Source of the DNA: Micrococcales bacterium | GTDB taxonomy: Bacteria > Actinomycetota > Actinomycetes > S36-B12 > UBA5976 | DNA length: 11,527 nucleotides | NCBI GenBank assembly: GCA_024640585.1 | Contig: JAHEEQ010000059.1 | Coordinates: forward strand, 1 to 11,527 | Reading direction: 5' to 3' | Shown here: piece after piece, positions 1 through 6,321 of the stretch | Layout: each line of letters begins with the position of its first letter | How positions within the stretch are numbered: the stretch's first letter is position 1 | Made by a program: the position numbers and the translations under genes | The notes under the pieces: model-generated | What the model was told of the DNA's origin: nothing | Databases searched by the model: none | The model's input: only the letters and a program-made list of their open reading frames with translations

Positions 1-76
1 AGACCAACGAACCACGCGCCTTGTTGCACTCTGCCTACTAGAAATTGCCGCTGGCAGGTTGAGGCAATACAACGCC

Positions 77-82
77 TAGGCT
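77..82 (+). promoter_or_regulatory. Putative -10 box of the tRNA-Arg promoter
   Basis: The hexamer TAGGCT fits the actinobacterial TANNNT -10 pattern. It ends 10 nt before the first tRNA base, which would place a start site about 3-4 nt upstream of the mature tRNA. The 9-mer TAGGCTTGC recurs exactly at 9493-9501 before the photolyase start. No convincing -35 hexamer is visible 16-18 nt upstream, so this rests on the -10 match and position alone. Confidence 0.4.
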
Positions 83-92
83 TGCACTATTC

Positions 93-168
93 GGCTCTGT
101 AGCTCAGGGGATAGAGCAGCGGTTTCCTAAACCGTGTGTCGCATGTTCGATTCATGCCAGGGCCACCA
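93..168 (+). tRNA. tRNA-Arg, anticodon CCT, CCA encoded
   Basis: A complete cloverleaf folds by eye. The 7-bp acceptor stem is 93-99 with 158-164, including one U-G pair. The D arm is 102-105 with 114-117. The anticodon stem is 119-123 with 131-135, closed by a G-U pair. The loop 124-130 places CCT at 126-128. The T arm is 141-145 with 153-157 around TTCGATT. The discriminator is A165 and CCA is genomically encoded at 166-168. Anticodon CCU reads the Arg codon AGG. The gene ends exactly where the stop codon of the convergent gene begins, so there is no spacer. tRNA-Arg(CCT) genes are known integration sites for mobile elements, but no integrase or duplicated tRNA 3' end is visible here. Confidence 0.96.
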
Positions 169-900
169 TTAATCAAGTTCGACTGCGATCCAGCGATGAT
201 CACTTAAAGGTCCACTTGCGCCAACTTCACTATTTAAAACTCGAACATTGTGGCCCACAAGAAAGTGATCAATTTGTCTATCAGGCTTCCAGGCAGGAAA
301 AGTTTTGCCAAAAACTGCCTCTACAAGTCCAAACAATTTCAACCAAGTCACACTCACGAAGTTGAAATCGCCACCAATAATCAACTTCGAATTGTGTTGT
401 CGTGCAATCTTTTTGCCCCACAAAACTACTTTCAACATTTGGAGTTGGGCTGCAATCGGCATGAATGAAAGGTGTGTATTTACGATGCAATAACCATTTT
501 CCAAAATGGCTGCTAAAGCAGCGCGTGGATGATCGTTTACATAGAACGTTTGAGATTCATCACCGAATTCAAAAGTCATTTTTCTGCCAACAGGAGAACG
601 AGGTAAAGCTATTGAACGCCACGCAACTACCGGCACTTTTGAAACAATTGCAATTCCGTATTGACCTTCTTCTCTAGGAACCAACTTAGTTTCTTTGAAT
701 TGAAAATCAAAGGCGCCCAAAGCATTTGCAATCTCTGTAGCCTGATCTGCATTATTTGTGCGAGGTTTATTTACATCAACTTCTTGTAAGAGAAGCACAT
801 CGGCATTTTGAGTTTCAAGCATTTTGCTTAGCGCTCTAGAAGGATCAATTGAACGGTCATACTGTTCAAGATGTTGGATATTCCAACTAACAATGCGCAC
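169..900 (-). CDS. Endonuclease/exonuclease/phosphatase (EEP) family protein
   Basis: This 243-residue protein has the full set of EEP-fold (DNase I/exonuclease III-like) motifs in order. They are WN at 6-7, LLLQEVD with metal-ligand Glu at 40, YG at 81-82, NTH at 141-143, GGDFN at 176-180, QIDH at 209-212 and the terminal SDH at 233-235. Such proteins are metal-dependent phosphoesterases acting on DNA, RNA, phospholipids or inositol phosphates, and the sequence does not show which. There is no signal peptide or membrane segment, so it is probably cytoplasmic. The start codon is GTG with no Shine-Dalgarno. A TAGGTT box ends 6 nt upstream, suggesting a leaderless mRNA from a promoter inside the end of the higA-like gene. 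Its stop codon abuts the CCA end of tRNA-Arg. Confidence 0.85.
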   Translation of the reverse strand: MRIVSWNIQHLEQYDRSIDPSRALSKMLETQNADVLLLQEVDVNKPRTNNADQATEIANALGAFDFQFKETKLVPREEGQYGIAIVSKVPVVAWRSIALPRSPVGRKMTFEFGDESQTFYVNDHPRAALAAILENGYCIVNTHLSFMPIAAQLQMLKVVLWGKKIARQHNSKLIIGGDFNFVSVTWLKLFGLVEAVFGKTFPAWKPDRQIDHFLVGHNVRVLNSEVGASGPLSDHRWIAVELD

Positions 901-906
901 TAAACA

Positions 907-912
907 AACCTA
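907..912 (-). promoter_or_regulatory. Putative leaderless -10 box of the EEP gene
   Basis: On the minus strand TAGGTT is followed by 6 nt and then the GTG start of the EEP gene. This is the spacing expected when transcription begins at the start codon. The first three bases of the box are also the TAG stop codon of the upstream antitoxin gene, so promoter and stop overlap. The same hexamer and spacing occur before the DtxR-family gene. Confidence 0.5.
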
Positions 913-1188
913 TGCCAGTTTTTTAACTTTTGGTTTGTTTTCAGACCATTCCACTGCTAAATCGTGTTTTACTTGCAGGGCCATCCACATCTGTGCAGTA
1001 CCAACTCCTGCAAGTTCCAATCTCATCGCAAGATTTGTAGAAATAGCTGCTCGCTCATTGATAACTCTACTTAAGGTCACGCGAGATATTCCCAAACGGA
1101 GTGCCACTTCAGTCAGACTCAATTCGAGATCTGGTAGAACATCTTCCCGCAGCACTGCACCCGGATGAGTTGGGATTCTATTTTTCAA
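910..1188 (-). CDS. higA: HigA-type antitoxin, XRE family, apparently orphan
   Basis: This 92-residue protein matches the HigA/VapI antitoxin family. It opens with the diagnostic PTHPGAVLRED (residues 6-16). A helix-turn-helix follows at about 24-47 (SLTEVALRLGISRVTLSRVIN), and then the typical MRLELAGVGTAQMWMALQVKHDL stretch. HigA binds and neutralises the HigB mRNA interferase and represses its own operon. The start is TTG, supported by AGGAG at 1194-1198 with 5 nt spacing, so translation is leadered. The Shine-Dalgarno overlaps the stop codon of a HigB remnant that ends 8 nt upstream, matching the normal higB-higA order. With the toxin truncated, the protein may survive as a solitary regulator. 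Family assignment is strong and its present role is inferred. Confidence 0.85.
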   Translation of the reverse strand: MKNRIPTHPGAVLREDVLPDLELSLTEVALRLGISRVTLSRVINERAAISTNLAMRLELAGVGTAQMWMALQVKHDLAVEWSENKPKVKKLA

Positions 1189-1196
1189 TTTAACTC

Positions 1197-1343
1197 CTAG
1201 TGGTAATTGGTGTAATCAATCAATTCAACATTAGTTCCCACAAAGCGAAGTGTGACTCGCCAATTTCCAGTTATCCAAATTGAATACTTGTATTGGCTGT
1301 AAAGCGTAACGATACACGATACAAGCCCTGTGGACAAATGGAA
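1197..1343 (-). pseudogene. higB: Remnant of a HigB toxin (C-terminal part only)
   Basis: Translation ending at the TAG at 1197-1199 gives a C-terminus typical of HigB (RelE/ParE superfamily). It reads YSIWITGNWRVTLRF, then VELIDY, and finally the hallmark YH terminus. Intact HigB is about 90-100 residues. Here the frame is open for only 48 codons, because the dehydrogenase stop codon at 1344-1346 lies in the same frame just upstream. No ATG or GTG start or ribosome binding site is visible, and only a TTG at 1335-1337 could serve. Recognisable HigB similarity covers about the last 32 residues. The upstream part has lost the usual basic LKGDRKG-like segment. The N-terminal half is absent, consistent with a deletion that brought in the neighbouring gene. 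A short expressed peptide cannot be excluded. Confidence 0.7.
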
Positions 1344-1988
1344 CTAGTACATAACTTTGCCTTTTGCAGCGACTGCAACTCGGCGATTTGGCCTGGTGTT
1401 GTCTTCAGCCAAATCGATTAAGACAGATGCGACAGTCGCTCGTGAAATTTGCATACCCCACACATCTCGCACTTCTTCCATGTCAACACAGTCGATATGT
1501 TCAAGTTTCGGACCATCCGTAAGAAAGGCAGGATAAACAGCGCACCAATTCAAATTAGTTGATGCAAGTTTTCTTTCGCTGATTGTTCGATCTTTGAATA
1601 TGTAATTAGACATAAATTTAAAAATAGGCCTCGAGAACCAATTAGATTTTCCGGGAAGTTCTCCACCGCCAAGTGCGCTCATCAAGACAATTCGCGTCAC
1701 TCCGGATGTTTCCATTGCATTAGTGACAAGTGGCAAATGTTCAGCCATGAAATTTCTCACCTTAAACGATCGATTCCCTAGTGTGCAGATGAGCACATCA
1801 CATTCTTTTATGGCGTTTGCGAACTTTTCGGTTTCAAATAGCTCACCCCCAACCACTTTCAGATTCGGCGCTGTTGACAACGCTTCAGGTCTGCGAACAT
1901 ATGCGACCACATGATGGCCATGTGCAAGGGATTGCTTAACAACTTCAAGTCCCGTTGGGCCAGTGGCACCTACTACTGCAATTTTCAT
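1344..1988 (-). CDS. NAD(P)-binding atypical SDR / NAD(P)H-binding protein
   Basis: The protein has 214 residues and an N-terminal Rossmann fold. Strand 1 is KIAVVGATGPTG (residues 2-13), with the GATGxTG dinucleotide-binding motif of the NmrA/BLVRB-like atypical short-chain dehydrogenases. R32-R33 after strand 2 (AYVRRPEAL) favours NADP(H). DVLICTLGN (about 64-72) and RIVLMSALGG (about 98-107) fit later strands. Members include NAD(P)H-dependent flavin or quinone reductases and redox-sensing regulators, and the substrate cannot be read from sequence. The length is normal for the family, so the neighbouring toxin truncation did not obviously shorten it. The ATG has no Shine-Dalgarno, but TAGCCT ends 6 nt upstream, suggesting leaderless expression. 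It is divergent from the membrane-protein gene at 2077. Confidence 0.8.
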   Translation of the reverse strand: MKIAVVGATGPTGLEVVKQSLAHGHHVVAYVRRPEALSTAPNLKVVGGELFETEKFANAIKECDVLICTLGNRSFKVRNFMAEHLPLVTNAMETSGVTRIVLMSALGGGELPGKSNWFSRPIFKFMSNYIFKDRTISERKLASTNLNWCAVYPAFLTDGPKLEHIDCVDMEEVRDVWGMQISRATVASVLIDLAEDNTRPNRRVAVAAKGKVMY

Positions 1989-1994
1989 GCTGAA

Positions 1995-2000
1995 AGGCTA
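1995..2000 (-). promoter_or_regulatory. Putative leaderless -10 box of the SDR gene
   Basis: On the minus strand TAGCCT (a TANNNT match) is separated by 6 nt from the ATG start at 1988, and no ribosome binding site lies between. This is the same geometry as for the EEP, DtxR-family and photolyase genes. Confidence 0.45.
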
Positions 2001-2076
2001 GACCCAATTACTGAGCCGTAATAAGGACTTTCGGCTTAATCCTTGCGTTATTTCGATTAGCAGGAAGAATTTTCAC

Positions 2077-2787
2077 ATGTCTTATCGAAACTATGCTCGA
2101 GCAAACGGGTCTCTTGTACTTATCAACACAGTTATTGCATACATTTCAGTTGGTATTTCATTCAGTTTGATGTTGATTGGTTACTACTCTAATGAAGAGA
2201 GTATCGATACCATGAAACCAACTTTGCTTGGAAATTCATTTGATGGAACCGACCAGGTTTGGGAAAGATTCTTTGATTGGATTTCTTACTTCACTATCTG
2301 GAGCAACATTGTCGTTGCAATTGTTCTGACCGTGCTTTGGCGCAGGCCAGATGTTTTTGAACGTAACAATTCTTCGGGAACTATGTGGCGGGCTCTGCGA
2401 CTCGACAGTATTTTGATGATTACGATTACCGGAATTGTTTATAACTTACTTTTGGCTGAACCAAAAACTGGGATTGATTTTGTTTCGAATCTAATTATTC
2501 ACATCATTAATCCAATTTTCACATTATTCGTTTTCTTAGCCACCGGACCTCGCGGTTTGCTGAAAGCATCCACTGTCATGTATGCAATGTTTGTTCCAAT
2601 TGTTTGGGCAACTTTTGCAATCTTCCGCGGCCTTACTTTGAACGCCTATCCATACCCATTCTTTGATGTAAGTGCGAATGGATTAACCTCAGTTTTGTTG
2701 TTCGTTGCTCAAATTATGGTTTTTGCAATAATCATCGCGTTCGGTTTACTTGGATACGACAAATTCATGACCAGAAGAAGGAATTAA
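2077..2787 (+). CDS. Pr6Pr-family integral membrane protein
   Basis: This 236-residue protein has about six hydrophobic membrane segments, near residues 11-35, 68-88, 110-127, 136-156, 166-183 and 202-226. It shows the pattern I associate with the Pr6Pr membrane family: FTIWSN at 72-77, ITGIVYNLL at 117-125, HIINP at 142-146, and RG followed by YPYPFFDVSANG at about 184-202. The C-terminus is basic (TRRRN), as for a cytoplasmic tail. The family has no firmly established biochemical role, so I infer only a polytopic inner-membrane protein. The start is supported by AGGAAG at 2062-2067, 9 nt before the ATG, so unlike several neighbours it appears leadered. It diverges from the dehydrogenase across 88 bp and ends 30 bp before the convergent lipoprotein gene. 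Confidence 0.75.
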   Translation: MSYRNYARANGSLVLINTVIAYISVGISFSLMLIGYYSNEESIDTMKPTLLGNSFDGTDQVWERFFDWISYFTIWSNIVVAIVLTVLWRRPDVFERNNSSGTMWRALRLDSILMITITGIVYNLLLAEPKTGIDFVSNLIIHIINPIFTLFVFLATGPRGLLKASTVMYAMFVPIVWATFAIFRGLTLNAYPYPFFDVSANGLTSVLLFVAQIMVFAIIIAFGLLGYDKFMTRRRN

Positions 2788-2794
2788 GAATTTA

Positions 2795-2811
2795 GGCGGG
2801 CTCTGTCGCCC
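2795..2811. terminator. Possible weak bidirectional terminator hairpin
   Basis: The 30-bp gap between two convergent stops holds a short GC-rich inverted repeat. GGGC at 2798-2801 pairs with GCCC at 2808-2811, with an alternative pairing of GGCG and CGCC. No U-tract follows on either side, so it is only a weak candidate. Its value is its position between convergent genes. Confidence 0.25.
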
Positions 2812-2817
2812 ATATCC

Positions 2818-4398
2818 CTACTTACCATTCGTGACTTGAATAACCACTTTATCCTTCGCCTTCGAGTCTCCAGATGGATCATCATCTGACACGAATCTGA
2901 ATTTATAAGTTCCTTTTACACCTTGTTTTTTTAAGAACGATTTGAGGGCATGGACCCGTTTTGAAACTAGTTTCTCGTTTGCCAAAGCTTTGATTGGGTT
3001 CGTAATACTTCCATCATAAATACCAATTAACTTAATCAATTTCTTGACCTCAACATGAGTCTTTTTAACGCGATTTGCAATGTTGGTCAAAATCGGAGTT
3101 TTAGTAAGAATCTTTACCGAATTCGACTTGAAAAGCACAGAGTCACCAATAACAGTGTCCATCACATAATTTTGTGGTTCAAATCCCTCTAGATAGTAAT
3201 AGGCATTGTCTATCTCTGAGTAGTACCACTGGCAATTTACAAATGTCACTCTATTACCGTGAATAGTGCCATTTGTTCCAATTAGAACTCCCGTGATTTT
3301 CCAAGAGTTACTCATTTGCGAAGTACTTAATTGCTGAAACGCAACACTTGAATCTCCGAAAAGTTCTTGTCCCGCAGATAGACCTACCAAATTTATGTTT
3401 TCGTCGGATGCTGCTTCGTCGTAACTCAATCCTTGGTTGGCATCCATTTCAAAGTGCCAAATAAGGTCTTGATTTACATTTTCCCAACTTCCTTCTTCTT
3501 GTGGACTAGATGCAACATCAGGATTTTCGTTTACGTTACGATCCAAAAATTCAAGAGATAAGTTTTCGAATAAGCAGGTCACAGAAAAAACTTCATCTGT
3601 GTGAATAATCTTAATATTTTTAAAAGAATCAATAAGGGACTCGAATTCTCCTGGACTTTGATTTTCAAAACTCAATGTATTAAGTTTTTTATTATTGACA
3701 TATGTTCCGCAAGCTTTAAATTCTGGAGTAGAGGAGGTTTCGATTTCATCAGAATTAGCAGCGAGCATCATTTCGAGAAGTAGAAAATACGCTGGGCGGT
3801 CTTCCAAAGGCAAGTTGGCTAATTGCTCAATGAACAATCCAGGAGCAAAATCAAAGCCTTCAGATCGAGTTTGTCGCACATCAGAAATAGTTCCAAAATT
3901 CCAATTGCCAATCGCATCGTCTGTAAAGGTCAATAATTCGCCAGTTTCGACATCAGCAAGATTTTCACAATCTGAAATGACTCCGCTAGCCGGTATTACA
4001 ACGGCGTGATCTAAGCGCAGGGTGTTTGGGCTACCGGCGCTGACTTCGCCGATGACAAAAAGGCTAGATTTTTGGTCAGAAGGCACATACCTGAATGAAA
4101 CATTTGTTGCCATTGGCGCTAATTCATCTAAAGTGAAAACAATTTCCGAAACCTCGCAATTGCTAATACTGGCGTAATTCACATCTGTAACACCATAGCG
4201 ATAGCCGAAATCCCCTGCGAAATTAGAGTTATATTCCAGAAGCGCATCCAAGTTTGAAGCTTGGCTTTCGTAAGTGATACTTCCAGTGGCGGTACCGTCG
4301 CGATTCACTGTGGCGGTAGTGCTGATTTCTATACAGCCGCTGAGCATTAAACCAACAACACCTAGAAGGGAAACCGTCCTAAGAATTTTATTTTCCAT
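2818..4398 (-). CDS. Large lipoprotein, LppM-like N-terminus and OmpA-like C-terminus
   Basis: The 526-residue product starts with a basic and hydrophobic signal peptide ending in lipobox LSGC (residues 19-22), so Cys22 should be lipidated and the protein anchored outside the membrane. Residues 23-45 (CIEIST..TVNRDGTATGSITYE) resemble actinobacterial LppM-domain starts. The middle is acidic, rich in Asn, Ser and Glu, and unrecognised. Residues 431-526 resemble an OmpA-like peptidoglycan-binding domain: IGIYDGS, then ANEKLVSKR (N474, L477, R481), a KKQGVKG segment, and the final KDKVVIQV strand. D462 and R481 could correspond to the diaminopimelate-binding Asp and Arg. The start is well set by AGGAG at 4404-4408, 5 nt before the ATG. 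It follows the lipid kinase gene by 16 nt, so co-transcription is likely. The lipoprotein call is strong, while both domain matches are by eye. Confidence 0.75.
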   Translation of the reverse strand: MENKILRTVSLLGVVGLMLSGCIEISTTATVNRDGTATGSITYESQASNLDALLEYNSNFAGDFGYRYGVTDVNYASISNCEVSEIVFTLDELAPMATNVSFRYVPSDQKSSLFVIGEVSAGSPNTLRLDHAVVIPASGVISDCENLADVETGELLTFTDDAIGNWNFGTISDVRQTRSEGFDFAPGLFIEQLANLPLEDRPAYFLLLEMMLAANSDEIETSSTPEFKACGTYVNNKKLNTLSFENQSPGEFESLIDSFKNIKIIHTDEVFSVTCLFENLSLEFLDRNVNENPDVASSPQEEGSWENVNQDLIWHFEMDANQGLSYDEAASDENINLVGLSAGQELFGDSSVAFQQLSTSQMSNSWKITGVLIGTNGTIHGNRVTFVNCQWYYSEIDNAYYYLEGFEPQNYVMDTVIGDSVLFKSNSVKILTKTPILTNIANRVKKTHVEVKKLIKLIGIYDGSITNPIKALANEKLVSKRVHALKSFLKKQGVKGTYKFRFVSDDDPSGDSKAKDKVVIQVTNGK

Positions 4399-4414
4399 TT
4401 TTGCTCCTGATAAA

Positions 4415-5338
4415 TTAAATTCTCACGCCAAAGATACTAATTGAATTTGGTTTGATCTCGATTTGAAGTGGTGATTCTCCGAGATATTCCCCGTCTCCCC
4501 ATACCTGTTCGCCTGGCGCGTGCAGCCAAACAGATTTTGCTCGCGCCTCATCCACTTTTGGATGACTCACATGCTTTCCCGTGAATACTTTTGGGAAAAC
4601 GCCTAGAAGTGTTGGAATGCTAATTTCATTTACAACTATGTAATCAAGCTCGCCGTCTTTGATGTTTGCCGATGGACAGACTTTCATGCCTCCGCCAAAC
4701 ATGGATCCGTTTCCAAAGGCAATCAGCATTGCAGAAAAATTTTCTTCTACTCCATCAATGATTGTGTGGTAATTTATTGGGCTAAAGCGAGTAAGAGTCT
4801 TGAGCATTGCGACGATATATCTGAAGGTTCCTTTTAAATAAGTCATTTTTGCAGAATTGGCATTTACACGGGAATCAAATCCGCATGACATTACTGCGAG
4901 CACAACATGTTCTTTTTCGTCACTGGTAGTAGCAAACATCACATCAATTTCAGTTTTGTCATTCGCGAGCCAAGCTTGTACGAAATGATCTACTGCCGTT
5001 TTAGTGGCTTCGAAATTTCTGCCGTGTGGAAGCCCGCAAGCTCGTGCGACGTCATCGCCAGAACCAGAGGCGATAATTCCTAACGGAAGTTTGTTGTGAA
5101 AAGCTACTTGCGCAGCAGTGTGAACCGAACCATCTCCACCAACTGCTACTACTGCACTGAATTCACCAATTCTTTCAGTCACTTTTGCGATTGCGTCTTC
5201 AGCAGAATTGCCACGGACAAATACATATGGCAATCCGTGTTCTTCAAATTGTTGAAAGACATAATCTGCTAAACGATGTGTGCGACCAACGCCGGCATTC
5301 AGATTCATCATCAACGCGATTGTCATTACATCTCTCAT
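4415..5338 (-). CDS. Diacylglycerol/lipid kinase family protein (YegS/DgkB-like)
   Basis: The 307-residue protein has the diacylglycerol-kinase catalytic layout. A phosphate-binding MNLNAGVGRT (11-20) is followed by the nucleotide loop VAVGGDGSVH (64-73), then LGIIASGSGDDVAR (86-99), NGSMFGGGMKVCP (210-222) with IKDGELDY (227-234), and WGDGEYLGE (280-288). The family phosphorylates diacylglycerol or other lipids with ATP at the membrane face. In actinobacteria this feeds phosphatidate recycling and lipid synthesis. Two motifs deviate from the usual GGDGT and GTGND: here they are GGDGS (67-71) and GSGDD (92-96). The start is uncertain. No Shine-Dalgarno precedes the ATG at 5336-5338. An in-frame ATG at 5324-5326 would begin MTIALMMNLNAG, closer to typical family starts. 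It is the first gene of a unit with the downstream lipoprotein. Confidence 0.85.
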   Translation of the reverse strand: MRDVMTIALMMNLNAGVGRTHRLADYVFQQFEEHGLPYVFVRGNSAEDAIAKVTERIGEFSAVVAVGGDGSVHTAAQVAFHNKLPLGIIASGSGDDVARACGLPHGRNFEATKTAVDHFVQAWLANDKTEIDVMFATTSDEKEHVVLAVMSCGFDSRVNANSAKMTYLKGTFRYIVAMLKTLTRFSPINYHTIIDGVEENFSAMLIAFGNGSMFGGGMKVCPSANIKDGELDYIVVNEISIPTLLGVFPKVFTGKHVSHPKVDEARAKSVWLHAPGEQVWGDGEYLGESPLQIEIKPNSISIFGVRI

Positions 5339-5394
5339 TTCGGAAATAGCGGCTAATCCTGCGCTTGGACGGCTTAATGGACAAGGACTTTTCA

Positions 5395-5405
5395 GTAACT
5401 GTTAC
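5395..5405. promoter_or_regulatory. Perfect 11-bp inverted repeat before the EamA gene
   Basis: GTAAC-T-GTTAC is a perfect palindrome around a single base. It overlaps the candidate -10 box and lies 10 nt upstream of the preferred ATG of the transporter. It could be a regulator half-site pair, but a repeat this short can arise by chance. Confidence 0.25.
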
Positions 5406-5408
5406 CTT
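5403..5408 (+). promoter_or_regulatory. Candidate leaderless -10 box of the EamA gene
   Basis: TACCTT fits TANNNT and ends 7 nt before the ATG at 5416. This spacing is consistent with a leaderless transcript and supports that ATG over the upstream TTG (5365) and ATG (5377). It departs from the TAGNNT form seen at the other genes, so support is weaker. Confidence 0.3.
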
Positions 5409-5415
5409 CCCGCTC

Positions 5416-6321
5416 ATGAAAACCGCACTTAAAGGTGAGCGCCTTGCCTTCTGGCTCTTGATTTTTGCTACGGCAATTTGGGGCAGCACTTTCGTAGTGG
5501 TTAAAAGTGGTATTTCTCAGATGTCAATGCTGATGTTTATGGGTTGGCGATTTGTAATTGCAACGATCGTGATTATCGCGATGAAGCCAAGTGCGCTTCG
5601 AATGTCTTGGGGAGTCTTTTGTAAAGGTGTGTACATCGGATTAGCACTAGGGTTCGGTTTTCTTGTGCAAACATACGGTTTGATGTTTACATCAGCAACA
5701 GTTTCGGGATTCATCACTGGCATGTTTGTGGTTCTCACACCGATTGCCGCTGGAATTGTTTACAAAATAAAAGTTCCACTTGTAGGTTGGATTGGCGTCG
5801 CGCTAGCTGTATTTGGTCTTGCTGCACTTTCGTTAAAAGGTTGGTCCTTTGGAGCAGGCGAATCCTGGACACTACTAGGCGCTGTGTTTTTCAGTTTTCA
5901 AATCATGTGGCTTTCGCGTTGGGCAACCGCAGAGACTTCTTACAGCATTGCAATTGTGCAAATTGCAGTAACTGCGGTCCTATTTAGTACTGCTGGACTT
6001 GTGATGGATGGATTTCAATTGCCACCAAACCAGGATGTTTGGATTGCGATTATTTTCTTGGCAGTTTTTGCAAGCGCTATTGCATTTTCAATTCAAACTT
6101 GGAGTCAATCGCATATGGATCCAACCCGTGCTGCAGTTATCCTTAGTTTTGAGCCAGTGTTCGCAGGCATTTTTGGAGTATGGGTTGCAGGTGATGCTCT
6201 TACTTGGCGGGTGGCGTTGGGTGGCGCATTAATTCTTGGCGCAATGTATCTAGTTGAGCTTGGTCCTCGGCACAGTAATGAAGTTGCAAAGGATCTTTCA
6301 AATCCGCATTTAGGAATCTGA
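5416..6321 (+). CDS. EamA/DMT-superfamily transporter
   Basis: This protein of about 301 residues is a ten-helix drug/metabolite transporter with two tandem EamA repeats. The first repeat begins at the hallmark AIWGSTFVVVKSG in helix 1. The second begins at WTLLGAVFFSFQIMWLSRWA and continues through AIAFSIQTWSQSHMDPTRAAVILSFEP, the typical EamA C-terminal half. Members export or import small metabolites such as amino acids or nucleosides, and the substrate is not predictable. I chose ATG 5416 because the next codons give a normal KGERLAFWLLI start and the 17 extra residues from TTG 5365 look unstructured. ATG 5377 also remains possible. The last 12 bp overlap the 3' end of the convergent ABC transporter gene. 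Confidence 0.85.
   Translation: MKTALKGERLAFWLLIFATAIWGSTFVVVKSGISQMSMLMFMGWRFVIATIVIIAMKPSALRMSWGVFCKGVYIGLALGFGFLVQTYGLMFTSATVSGFITGMFVVLTPIAAGIVYKIKVPLVGWIGVALAVFGLAALSLKGWSFGAGESWTLLGAVFFSFQIMWLSRWATAETSYSIAIVQIAVTAVLFSTAGLVMDGFQLPPNQDVWIAIIFLAVFASAIAFSIQTWSQSHMDPTRAAVILSFEPVFAGIFGVWVAGDALTWRVALGGALILGAMYLVELGPRHSNEVAKDLSNPHLGI

Noticed and set aside
2..79. Frame open from base 2 to a TAG at 77-79, about 25 codons, possibly the end of an upstream gene.
   Set aside because: Too short to recognise, two of three forward frames are open across much of this edge, and the TAG coincides with the candidate tRNA -10 box. No family signal is visible.
93..168. tRNA-Arg(CCT) as the edge of an integrated element carrying the toxin-antitoxin genes.
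   Set aside because: No integrase, no repeated copy of the tRNA 3' end and no phage or plasmid genes occur in the window. Neighbouring genes look chromosomal.
824..1168. A 114-codon plus-strand open frame across the higA-like gene.
   Set aside because: It is antisense to clear HigA and EEP coding sequence, has low-complexity Ser/Arg-rich composition and shows no family features.
2014..2045. Interleaved short inverted repeats (AGCCG/CGGCT and AAGGA/TCCTT) between the dehydrogenase and membrane-protein genes.
   Set aside because: Arms are only 5 bp with loops of 11-13 nt, no T-tract follows, and the genes are divergent so a terminator is not expected. Probably chance.
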